DNA from: Nakaseomyces glabratus
Lineage: Eukaryota > Ascomycota > Saccharomycetes > Saccharomycetales > Saccharomycetaceae
Length of the DNA: 64,000 nucleotides
Direction of reading: 5' to 3'
Assembly (NCBI RefSeq): GCF_010111755.1
Contig: NC_088959.1
Location: forward strand, 434,001 to 498,000
The stretch's first letter is position 1; each line of letters starts with the position of its first letter. Under the pieces are notes generated by a model, which saw nothing but the letters and a program-made list of their open reading frames with translations, did no database searches and was not told the DNA's origin. Made by a program: the position numbers and the translations under genes. Of the stretch, positions 30,389 through 41,145 are shown one piece after another.

Positions 30389-31768
30389 ATGGGTCAGATA
30401 TTGTCTAACCCTGTTATTGATAAGGAGCACCACTCAGGTGCTGATCTGCTGACAGCGTTTGGGCTGTGTGCCATGCAAGGGTGGCGTATGTCCATGGAAG
30501 ACGCACATATAGTCGAGCCAAACGTTCTTCCGGAGACTGACGACGAGCACATTGCATTCTACAGTATATTTGATGGTCACGGTGGTTCCGCGGTGGCGCA
30601 ATTCTGTGGGTCTAAGATGGTCTCAATCCTGACCAGCCAGGAGTCGTTCAAGGAGAAGAAGTTGAAGCAGGCACTGATCGATACATACTTGAAGACCGAC
30701 GAGGAGCTGTTGAAGGACCCCGAGATGAGAAACGACCACAGTGGTTGTACGGCGACCTCCATCCTGGTCTCTAAGTTGCAACAGACATTGGTGTGCGGTA
30801 ATTCAGGTGACAGTAGAACTGTACTCTCCATTAACGGTGTCGCGAAGGCATTATCCTTCGACCACAAGCCAACTCTGACTAGCGAGAGATCGCGTATTGT
30901 GGCAGCTGACGGGTTTGTGGAAATGGATAGAGTTAACGGTAACTTGGCCTTGTCCCGTGCCATTGGTGATTTCGAATTCAAATCAAACGATAAACTGGGC
31001 CCACACGAACAAATTGTCACCTGTGTTCCAGACATTGTCGAACACAGATTGAACTATGACAACGACGAGTTCGTCATCTTGGCATGCGATGGTATTTGGG
31101 ATTGTCTGTCCTCTCAGGAATGTGTTGACTTAGTTCACCACGGTATCATGAAAGGTGACATGTCACTAAATGACATTTCATCACGTATAATCGACGTCTG
31201 CTGTTCCCCTACCACCGAAGGTACTGGTATCGGATGTGACAACGTCAGCATCGTAGTCGTCGCACTATTGAAGGAAAACGAAACAATCAATGCTTGGTTT
31301 GAACGTATGAGAAACAAAGGCTACAAACCTCCTCATTCATTCGAGGAACAAAGAAGATCCATTTTTTCCTATTACCAATTCCCAGAAGATGACGAAAAAG
31401 TGTTCGATGTGACAACTAAGAAACCTCAAGATAGATTCAACCAAGACTCAGAGATAAGTACCGGTGATGAAGACGAGAGAAATAAAATGGAAATCGATGA
31501 GGACGATAACGACCGCTCAGGCGCTCAAAAGAAAACCGGTGCATCGATTCCAGTAGATCTCCTGTCACTCGAGGCTTTACTAAATGGCGCAGGTAATATA
31601 CAACTCAACCAAGGCCCAGACAATGTATCATACATCAGTGGATCAAGTTTAACTGACATGATCAACTCATTATCTAGGGCAGCTGCTATGGCAAACAATA
31701 CCAGAGATTCCGACTCTGAAGAGGAAGATACAAAAATAATTGAAGATGTAAGTGATAAACAAGAGTAA
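30389..31768 (+). CDS. PTC2: PP2C-type Ser/Thr phosphatase Ptc2/Ptc3
   Basis: Metal-dependent protein phosphatase that in yeast counteracts Hog1 MAPK, Cdc28 and the Rad53 DNA-damage checkpoint. The product is 459 residues against 464 for Ptc2. The catalytic domain spans about 20-300 with metal-binding motifs [31 protein letters not shown] and GCDNVS. The start MGQILS offers an N-terminal glycine. The C-terminal 160 residues are acidic and low in complexity, with a [16 protein letters not shown] run, typical of Ptc2/Ptc3 tails. PTC2 and PTC3 are a duplicate pair in S. cerevisiae. The position beside TRP2 and DOT6 supports PTC2 (YER089C). A 6.5-kb stretch without recognised genes follows. Confidence 0.93.
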   Translation: MGQILSNPVIDKEHHSGADLLTAFGLCAMQGWRMSMEDAHIVEPNVLPETDDEHIAFYSIFDGHGGSAVAQFCGSKMVSILTSQESFKEKKLKQALIDTYLKTDEELLKDPEMRNDHSGCTATSILVSKLQQTLVCGNSGDSRTVLSINGVAKALSFDHKPTLTSERSRIVAADGFVEMDRVNGNLALSRAIGDFEFKSNDKLGPHEQIVTCVPDIVEHRLNYDNDEFVILACDGIWDCLSSQECVDLVHHGIMKGDMSLNDISSRIIDVCCSPTTEGTGIGCDNVSIVVVALLKENETINAWFERMRNKGYKPPHSFEEQRRSIFSYYQFPEDDEKVFDVTTKKPQDRFNQDSEISTGDEDERNKMEIDEDDNDRSGAQKKTGASIPVDLLSLEALLNGAGNIQLNQGPDNVSYISGSSLTDMINSLSRAAAMANNTRDSDSEEEDTKIIEDVSDKQE

Positions 31769-34700
31769 TATTTTTACCATAAAAATACTTACTAGCCAAA
31801 TGATAGATAAAGTGGCTATTATTCAAGCCCTCATTCGCAATTAATTTTTTGAGCATTCACATTGCAGTGCATTTTTTTTTATGATTAGCACCTACACAAT
31901 AATTGAATTCATTCGTATTGACTTCAATTTCTCCTGTTAATGATATTTACGTAATTTTTCGTCCCCATTATTCATTGTACAAAAGTTCATCAGCTCAAGC
32001 TGATTTAACAAAATCGATCTAGCAATATTTATTCCTGCTAAAAAGATAAACTCATTTATTTTACCAACTTCATATTCAACGGTTCTGGTAATCTTGCGTT
32101 TGGGAATATGTATTATATGTATATTATATAAGACCAGTTCTTCTTCGAGTATAGAGAACGAATTTTTATGTGCTTTAGAAATTTTGTGGTTTGCTTCTAT
32201 GACCCACCACATTCTGGTAAACGCCTTACATTTGGAGCAATTTCCACTCTCAAATCTTCCTTAAAAGATAAAGAACAGGAAGTTAAAGTTTTAAGCAGTT
32301 CAAGCCTAACGATATAACAATCTCCATTGGTTTTGCATCCGATATAGATGAAAGTTACATTCTCTCATAAGAATGCTAAGGAGCAATGCTCATCTTAGAA
32401 CGAAATACATAACTTGTATTTTAATCCGCTCGATAGGCAAATATAGCTTTATTTGTTTATTTGTAGAAGCTGGTGGAAAATTTAGGACTTCATCATATAA
32501 TTACTATTTCAGTTAATAGGCCTATGCAATTCCAATTGTAGAAACAATGACATCACTAACTATTGTCAACCTTAGGCTGAAATATCGTTTGAGAACTAAA
32601 AAATCTATAAGCATTAATAGATCCCCTACGACAAAACTATCCAAAGAATGAGATTGCCAATCCTTATTTTCAGAATAATGTTATTTTACTTACTGTTCTG
32701 TATGAAGAAACGACTGCTTCATATTCAGCAAGAATTTCCAGATGAAATAAACCGGTCATCGTATTTACCAAGGACATTTGGGCCCTGAGAAAAGCAATAT
32801 ATTAAACCACGTCCTAACAGAACACTACTTTGTGTGTCCGTTTCACTTCACTGGTTTCAAGAAATAAAATTAACAAGGACATGAAGAATTTAGCTCCAAG
32901 AATATAAAATATAAAATTTTGTACACATAAAACAGAGGCGACAAAAGCAAATCCTATTAATGACTATCTAACTGGAAAAGAAATACTTCTAGATTCCAAT
33001 AGAACAGATTTGTGCTATATTCGTCTACTTGAGTTATGATATCAATAATCGCCAGCTATTGAAATGAAGGAACCGACCCACTAAAGATGAAAAACAATTT
33101 AAGGAACAGACTAAAAGCATGTGCTTTTACAAAACGACCAGCTTAAAAATATTCTCTTGCCTTCTTAAAGCTTGCTATAACGGGAAATTATCAAGGGTAT
33201 AGAAGTGGCAAGATAGAATGGGATTATAATAAATAACATAGTAAGTTCATCGTATTAGTTAACATAACTAGATAGGGATTTACCAGTTGATATCCCTGAA
33301 TTACAAATTGTCAATATTTCCTAATTGAACTGCAAAATGTGTATTTTGTCTTGTTCCAACTATAGGGTACTCCATATTCTAGGCCAGATCCATATTACTA
33401 CTTAAAGAAGAAAATGTACTGCATCTTTTGTCTTTTCACAGTAACTTTGTAGTCAGAAAAACTCTGTGACATGAAGAATTAATATCATTGCTTAGAAAAA
33501 TCAATAAGCAATGTGTAGGGTTTTCAACCAAGAAGTTATGATAATAATATTGGACATTTTCCACTAGCTGTTTTGTGATCGTCAACAAATAATTTGAAAT
33601 ATCATATCTTTAGTGTTGATGATCACAGTTTTTTTTTCACATGTGCTGAGATGATTTTCTGTTCCCATTGTTGTGCTACAAATGTCGCGTTTATCATCAC
33701 TTTCTTTAATTGACTGATATTATTCATGAATTGTAAGAATCTCGTAACATACCAAAGTCTGGAATTTAGTTCCTCCATAAATAGTATGAGACCGAATTAG
33801 AGTTCTTTTTCTTCCGCTTCTCTTACGTTATATAATTTGATGAGGGACAAGAATACAGACATTTATCAAGCTTAGTAGTTTAATAGTATGCAATCACTAA
33901 GGTAACATATTTTCGACTTTTAAAGAAGCAGTTCACATTGTCTCTATTTAGAGCAGATTTTGGTCGGATTCACAACTATATACCTTCTTTTTTTTATACC
34001 AAGCTATGTCCACCCTCTTGTTGAAATATCTTTTTACAGTACTGGATTTAAATCCAGCTTTACAATGCCACTGAGAATAGTTGAAATTAACGATTCAAAG
34101 AGCAAATCATCAATCTCACAAAAAAGTTGTAATGTCGATGCTTCCTACGAGCAATATCTAGCTTGATTTTTCTACCGTCTCCCTTCCTTTATTGATCCCT
34201 TTACAGAAGCATTTTTGTATCGTCAAAATTTTCTGAGAAAAAACGATGTCTCAGAACCCCTGCATCAATTTATTAGAGGGCACCCCGTAGTTGTCTGTTC
34301 CTTACATTCGAATTGGGAATGTCGAGGGACCTTGACCTACCCCATTTCCCCTGAATTACTGTTTATAGTGAAAGTGACGTGGGGGTTTGAGGTACCAGTA
34401 CACTCCAGAAATGGAAACGATGAGCTATTTAGTGAATCCAAAATTTCAAATGTCAAATGTCCTTTAGTTGATGAAAGTTCAAAATGATCAGCAAAGAATA
34501 TCTAGATCTCTTAATCCAGTACTAGCATGAAAAAACAATAACACACTAACGCTTTACGTAGTAGAAATTTATATCTTTTGAAGCACATTAATAAGTAATT
34601 TGATAAGTATTTGTAATTGGCATTGTACTGTAACAAATACCGATTAGTTATGCTGGAAAGATTATAGAAATTGTTGGTATATACTAACTACTGTAGTATT

Positions 34701-37700
34701 TACAGATCCTCTATGACACCCGTAACAAGTTCAAGATGGGCATCTCATTTTTTTGCAATTTTAGAAATGGATTGCAATACTCTTAAATGTCCATGATAGC
34801 AACTGCCCTTTTTACTAGCCAAGGGCAGATGAGTTAAAGTGGGATATCAATGACCCACAATCTCAACTTTTGCCTTCATGAAGACCACAATCATATTGTA
34901 GAGTTTCATTTTGCAGTACCAGAAAAACCAACACCGTCGATGATTTCCAGTCGGCTGTTAATTTTTTTTGGAGAGAAAGTCTTTGTAACCATAAGATGAA
35001 AAGAAAAAAAATATAGTTGGTCTGTAATCAATACCTCTTTTAGTTCTGGGTAAAGTCATTGCGGTTTAAGTTCGCGATTTTAATGGTTCTCGCACTCCAT
35101 ACCTAAAAGAACAAGGAAAAAAAAAGAGACTAACCCCGTCTCCAGCTCTTATATGTACTCACATGTCTTCCCCTGCTTTTTCCATTTACGGTACTACTTT
35201 CTCTTTTCTTTTGTGCGGTAGCTGTTTTATGACTTGTTATTCCCGCGGGAAGTGCAGATATCGTGAACGTCCTCTGACCAGAGCTCACAAAGAGAGTGGG
35301 CAAGTTTCAATCCTAGACTTAAAATGGGCTATAAAAACCACGAGAGGTTTTCAAAGATCCTTGGGCAACTTTCTGTGTGTACAGAGAAACAAATGCTGTG
35401 AGTTTGTCCAAAAACTAGCAAAAGAAAAAGAAAAGAGATAACTGGTAAATCAATTTCAAGTTAAGAAAATCACGGAGATAAATCTTGTTTTATTCTCTGC
35501 GTTATTTTACAATACTCATCTATTTTGGAACCGAATGGGCGACACCGGCCACCCACTATCTCTGCTGTATTTCTGTAATTCTTAGTAAAGGGGATATTTT
35601 CACGTTTGATGCGGTTATCCTAGTGTTCGCTGATAAGAGGACGCCGAAGGATTGCTTTTAAAATGGGGAAAAAAGAAAAGAGGAACCGTATCTCTTTTTA
35701 CTTAATTCGAAGTAGTCAAACTTCAACACTGATACGGACGTTTAAAGAGATACCGCGTAGACCTCATTATTTTCCCCTACCAGTTGTGAAAATTTTGCTT
35801 ATTATGCTGAAGGCTTCTGACAAAGGGAGCAGTGCAAGGAAAAACTTATACAAATCAGCGACACGGACCCTCTTCACTGAAATTAAACCAGGCCGGTCAC
35901 AACTACGTTGTATTGTTAGAGAAGTAACCTAAGGAAAAAAAAAAAGTTTACGGGCTTACCCCTGACACCAGAGTAAAGAAGCACCGTACAGCCCCATCAT
36001 CACCAATTATGGCTGTAATATTTTAATGTCTCTTTTTGACTAAAAACAGATACAGCATATTTGAGTTCTCAATGGCTCAGTTTTCCATTTACGATGTGCA
36101 GTCCTACAACACGTAGACATAGCGTTTCTCCTGACTTTCCTAATTGAGAAACATAGTGTTCATTGGACCAGCTCTTATTTATAAATCAAGACCGCTATGG
36201 TCTATTTACAGAAATACCGTTTACGACAGAAAGGCTGGATACCCTTCAGTGTGATTGTCTATTTTTAGGGCTTCCTACATTTGAACTTTTCGTTACCCAC
36301 TCTAGTTTTTCTATGGTGTGTTGAACAGTTATAGGGCAATAAATGCATTGAATGGACCATTACTAGTCACACCCACTATTCATCGTCTCTGATAACTCTT
36401 CCCCCAACCTAAAGATATCCACCGCAAAAGCATAGATGCAGCAGTTTTACCACACTTCACTCCTCTTGTTTCTCTGATTCGAGTATGCTTTTTACTTATT
36501 GCCACAGAGACGCAGGGACAATATAACTTCGCCTCTGAGATTATTTCGCAATAGTTTGCCCCCCTCCCCCTGCTCACCCTTTTCCTACTATAGATTCATT
36601 GTACGCAGCTGTTCTGTGCATTTGCTTTTTCGCCTTCCAACTCTAAGAATTAGTCTTTTCTTTTTTCCCACTTTTTTTTTTCCTTTTTTCAATATTTTTG
36701 ACTTACTAATTTTAAATTCTTAATTTGGAATACTGCTGGGCCTTCTTAGCAATTTTCTCAATTTCTGATATCTTTTTTTTTTCCTTTTTCTTTTATTTAT
36801 TACGAATACTTTCCTACTGCGAGTACTCTTATCTCTAACACTAGTCCAGCAGACAACACCCTGTACCGGTACCTTTTTTTTATTATTTTTTTTTATCTTC
36901 TCCTTGCAACCGAAATCATCGTCCTCCCCTCCATTTCCATCTCTGTTTGACTCTGAGGTAGTAGAACTGCTTTTCTCCTCGATGCCTGTAATACTGTCAA
37001 GAAAACCCCGGAGAGCAAATTTCTCTTTCACGTACTCTTCTTCGGGGCAAAAGGAAAAACCTGTCTGCCTTTCTCCTGTCCATCATCTCGTAGCGGTCTC
37101 TGCGCTCAGCTCTCTGATCTTGTTCAAGTTTACACCTATGGAATACCCCTCCCCTTCACTTTCGTACTCCTTTCCCCCCTCCTCCCCCCTCCATTGTTGT
37201 CAGACTGGCCCAACTATATTGATTCAATGGAAACCTCGCAAAGAGACCCACCCACTAGCCTTCAAATATGATCAGCCCTGCAGCAATTGCACTACAAACA
37301 ATCGAGCTCTTTAAATGACTTTTCTTCTCTTCGATGATTGTCTCTTTTTGCCCTTTTGAAGCATCACAGTTAGCCCAAAATGCTTACATTGTAGTCTAGT
37401 GCCGTGGGACTGCAAATTTGAAGTTAGATGCGATAATTTGCTGTACGTGTACGTGTACTGGATAGTACTCTGGCATTGAACAGTACTCTGAAATTGACCA
37501 TCTTTTGAAGGACAGTCAGACTTCTCATTACCCATCGATTGCTGCTTTCTTGCTTTGTTGCAACTTTTTGTTCTCAATTTATTGAATGGACCCAAAAGAA
37601 AAAAATATGTCTTAAAAAGTTTTGTTCTACTGAACAATCAATGCAATGTGGGACAATTAGATGTCTCAAGAAGTAATAAACTCGAGAGGAAGAATAATAA

Positions 37701-38321
37701 CCACCAAAACTGAAATTATTAGAATTATTCCATTTAGAAAACTAATAAAACTATTCCTTTTACTCATCACAGAAGGGGGTGGGTATTGCGAAATACCCAA
37801 TGTTGGATTTATTTGCGATTCTTAAAATGAACAATGACTGCTGAATTACAAAAAAAAAATTATATATATACTCATGCCGTTGAACCCATCGTTTGACCTC
37901 TTGTGTACTTAGTTTCGAAAATGAACCCTTAATACACGTCATTTTTCTTGGATTTTAACTATTCTACCTTATTGAAATAATATAAAAAGAATATACCCAC
38001 TATTTTTTTTTTTCAACACTTCGCATAGTTATACTGAAGTTCATTATAACTGAAGATTGCATTTTTCATAAGAAGATATTGCATTTTATTTTTTCACAGC
38101 TAATTACATTTCCACATTCACACTCTTTTGTTTTCTAATTATTGCAGCATACCTGTAAGCCATCCCTTTTTATTGTATTTGTTATTTCCGATTCTATCAT
38201 TGTATGCATTCTAAATTGAAGAAGATTGTTTTATTTTAAATTATCCAACCAAATCCTATCTTCAATACTTCATTGAACAACCAATAACCCTTTAATTTTT
38301 CTTTCGCTCATACAGGCCCTA
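31769..38321. other. 6.5-kb gene-poor region, PTC2 to DOT6
   Basis: The largest gap in the window. I see no ORF with recognisable homology. Notable contents are a minus-strand ATG frame of 91 codons at 31937-32212, a strong hairpin with a T-tract at 33574-33637, an island of more balanced composition at 34160-34490 without an ATG start, a CCCGCGGG palindrome near 35243, and pyrimidine-rich, T-tract-rich DNA at 36500-37200. The last kilobase probably holds the DOT6 promoter and leader. It could hide a long non-coding RNA or be a decayed locus; I cannot tell which. Confidence 0.6.
33574..33637 (+). repeat. 14-bp inverted repeat followed by T-tract
   Basis: Arm TGTGATCGTCAACA (33574-33587) pairs with TGTTGATGATCACA (33614-33627) with a single G-U wobble, across a 26-base loop. 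One G and a run of T residues follow directly. This is the best hairpin plus oligo-T that I noticed in the window. It might be the 3' end of a Pol III or other small RNA transcript, but no A or B box is evident upstream. Confidence 0.5.
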
Positions 38322-40160
38322 ATGACTTCCGCGAAAAACCCTACATCCTGGGATACCCACGATGACATGCTACTAAGACATTTGAAAGAGATAAAAAACT
38401 TAGGCTGGAAAGAAATATCCCTATACTTTGACAACAGAACACCAAATGCTTGCCAATTCAGATGGAGGAGATTGAAATCCGGAAACTTAAAGTCAAACAA
38501 AAGTGCCCTCATCGATGTCACTAATATGCATGTGCCTATGAACTACTACGAGAGAAATGTGAAGATGGGTATTGCAAGTGCCAACTCTTCATCGGATGCG
38601 TCGCCATCATCTGGTTCTCCTAAAGGCCCACCAGCAAACGATTACGTGGTACAAAGTATCCCAATTTCTCCTCAACATCAGTTACAAACCACTGCTGCTT
38701 TTGCGGTACCACATCCACAGGGTTCCTTCACCCAACCTGCACTGCCTTCAAGTTATCAGAGAGACGTAATTGACCAATCTGGGTACGTGGCCAACACTGA
38801 ACAAGAAACTAGATTTAGTAGACCTAAATCATTCTCTCATTCTATGACTGGCACTTTCTCCACACCATCATACCCTGTTAATTCACCAAATTCACTGTCT
38901 AAGTATCACCAACCACTCTCAAGAATGAACTCTGATGATGAAAATGTTGGCTTCATACCTAAAGTCATCGTCAAATCAAGAAGAGGATCATCAATTTTAC
39001 CCGGGCCCTTTGATCAATCGAACCCATTCCAGAATCAACAACTACATTACTCCACCAAACAACAAAATATGGGGTCCGGATCTGCACTCCAATCCCCAAA
39101 TGGTAGTTCCAATGCTAACAGCTACTTTCCAGCAGCTTTAAACACAACACTAAACGGCTCAAAGGCAAGGAAAAACTCCTTCGTAAATTGGTCTAGAAGA
39201 AACTCCTTCAATTTCTCATCAACCTCAAATTCTAGAAGATCATCAATAATACAGGCCCCAAACTCAATTGGTGGCCCTCTTCCAAGCAGTTTAAGTCACA
39301 CTGAAGTGTATTCATCAAATCCAAACTCTAGAAGGCACTCTGTTCAAAAAATTACTGATTCAAGAGGCTCCACGTCTTCCATAACTAGTCCATCCGCCGC
39401 TAGTGCCGTTTACTCTGCATCTAACAACTATATGGACACTCCAGTGACCAACGCTAACATGACAACCTTTAATAAAACATCAAGACAAGCCTCCATTCCT
39501 ATGGCGAACAGAAGACAGTCTGTTGCGTTGAGTACTTTTAATAATAAAACGGCTAGCAATTACAATATTATGCCGTGGACAAGAGAGGAGGAGCTATTGT
39601 TGATCGATTGCCACGCTAAGCAGATGTCACCATCAGAAATGTCAGTTGTACTACCCACCAAATCTGATGCCGAGATCAGAGCAAGATTGAGTCTTATCTC
39701 CCAATTCCAAGCACCGATTGATGTTCAACAACGCCCAATACTCGAACAGCCAAGACCACAATTTCCTAGACAATTGTCTGGTCCAGCATTACAAAATAAT
39801 ACCGTTCAACAAAAAGGTAATTGTAGTAATGACAGCACAGTTGTCGATGAAGTTGATCCTTTAATCAAGGCTGATGTTAACCAAACTGTCACTCCAACTT
39901 CTGAATCTTCAAAAGATGTGTCACCCGCACCAGTGTTCTCTCCAAATCCAAACGACTCGACATCCTCAATATCTGCCTGTAGCAGTTCAATGTCAATGAA
40001 TGGTAAACACATAGGAGAGAATTGCTCAACTGCCGTTAACTATAGTGTTGGGGTCAATGATGGCCACTTCCCTTCTCCTGCTCTATCTAATGAAAAATTA
40101 ACGAATCTTAACGAAAGAAAACTGCCAACCATAAGCACATTATTGAACAATGCTGTTTAA
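38322..40160 (+). CDS. DOT6: Myb/SANT repressor of ribosome-biogenesis genes, Dot6/Tod6 family
   Basis: Nuclear repressor that binds the PAC motif of ribosome-biogenesis promoters, recruits Rpd3L and is inhibited by TORC1/Sch9 phosphorylation. The product is 612 residues. The Myb domain sits at the extreme N-terminus (about 8-54), with the family signature NRTPNACQFRWRRLKSGNLK. In S. cerevisiae Dot6 a long Ser-rich tail precedes it, so this protein is N-terminally short unless an upstream exon exists; a CATACAG acceptor-like sequence lies just before the ATG but no TACTAAC is visible. Many RRxS/RxxS sites (RRGSS, RRNSF, RRSS, RRHS) match Sch9/PKA consensus. A second helix-turn-helix-like stretch, PWTREEELLLIDCHA, lies at about 416-460. 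The position beside PTC2 supports DOT6 over its duplicate TOD6. Confidence 0.9.
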   Translation: MTSAKNPTSWDTHDDMLLRHLKEIKNLGWKEISLYFDNRTPNACQFRWRRLKSGNLKSNKSALIDVTNMHVPMNYYERNVKMGIASANSSSDASPSSGSPKGPPANDYVVQSIPISPQHQLQTTAAFAVPHPQGSFTQPALPSSYQRDVIDQSGYVANTEQETRFSRPKSFSHSMTGTFSTPSYPVNSPNSLSKYHQPLSRMNSDDENVGFIPKVIVKSRRGSSILPGPFDQSNPFQNQQLHYSTKQQNMGSGSALQSPNGSSNANSYFPAALNTTLNGSKARKNSFVNWSRRNSFNFSSTSNSRRSSIIQAPNSIGGPLPSSLSHTEVYSSNPNSRRHSVQKITDSRGSTSSITSPSAASAVYSASNNYMDTPVTNANMTTFNKTSRQASIPMANRRQSVALSTFNNKTASNYNIMPWTREEELLLIDCHAKQMSPSEMSVVLPTKSDAEIRARLSLISQFQAPIDVQQRPILEQPRPQFPRQLSGPALQNNTVQQKGNCSNDSTVVDEVDPLIKADVNQTVTPTSESSKDVSPAPVFSPNPNDSTSSISACSSSMSMNGKHIGENCSTAVNYSVGVNDGHFPSPALSNEKLTNLNERKLPTISTLLNNAV

Positions 40161-40698
40161 CCCTGAATGCATTGAAATGTATTTGGACAGAGGCATGCCA
40201 ATTGTTTTATATTTTTTGTACTAGTATCCTTCTACAATAACAAGCTGTAAAATTAAAGATATACTAAAATATTTTGCAGCTTATAATGACCTTGAAATAA
40301 TTTACCCACACGTATATATATTTATCATGATACGCCCAGAACAGTTATCTCTGAGTGTCTATGGTACTACAAAATTTAAATTTAAATAAATATATACCTT
40401 TGATAGATAAATAACGCGAACAAGCTTATACTAATAACTAGAATAAACACTTGTATTACCAGAAATAAATGAAGCATGTAGTGGTAATTATAGTCATATG
40501 CAAGTCTTCATTGATCTTTTTCAAAAACTGCCCATAGTGTTACAGAAAACAATTTACTGGCTTTCTGTGAATGTCAGCAAAAATAAATCATTGACTCATA
40601 TTCCCTTGAACAGCAGTAAATGTGATCAAACAACATTGGTGATTTTTAATACGTGCAGCACTTTTCGGTTATTGAAACCACTGAGAAAAGTAAGTCTC

Positions 40699-40730
<32 letters not shown>

Positions 40731-41145
40731 TATAGGTAGATATCATATTTACAAAACAATAACAATATTTCATAGAAAAGTATTATTAAATATAATAATA
40801 ATAAAGCAAAGCAAGAAAGAATATCAGTAAATAAGTAGCACGAAAAAGAATTGTTAAAATATGTCTATTGTCTCATTACTAAAAGGCATGACAAAGCAGA
40901 TGCTTTTTAAATCACCACTTTTTATTCTTCGTTTTCATCATTTCATTTAGTAGTTCGTGTTCGAGTAAAATAAGCAAGTGTCAAGTGGATTTTGCCATAC
41001 ATGAGATTGCTTTAGGAAGTTAAATTTATTTATACCAAATTTGAAGCAAAAACATCAATCTGTACACGGAAAGATCTCAATAAAATTTGTCTGCTTGCAG
41101 ATAAGAGCACAAAAACCAAAATTACCCGCCACCATTTCAATAAGA
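40161..41145. other. Convergent 3' intergenic region, DOT6 and PIN4
   Basis: Nearly 1 kb of AT-rich DNA between convergent genes, with an uninterrupted 29-A run at 40699-40727. No gene is supported. Confidence 0.6.
40699..40727 (+). repeat. Poly(A)29 homopolymer
   Basis: Twenty-nine consecutive A residues, the longest homopolymer I noticed in the window. It lies between convergent genes. Confidence 0.9.

Noticed and set aside
35663..35932. 89-codon ATG frame with a basic product
   Set aside because: No similarity recognised, and the length is expected by chance in a 6.5-kb gap.
36008..36020. GGCTGTAAT similar to the start of SRP RNA (SCR1)
   Set aside because: Only nine bases match; the following sequence does not continue the SRP Alu-domain pattern.
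36904..37314. 136-codon frame with Ser/Pro-rich product
   Set aside because: It starts at TTG within pyrimidine-rich DNA, which would give Ser/Pro/Phe by composition alone.
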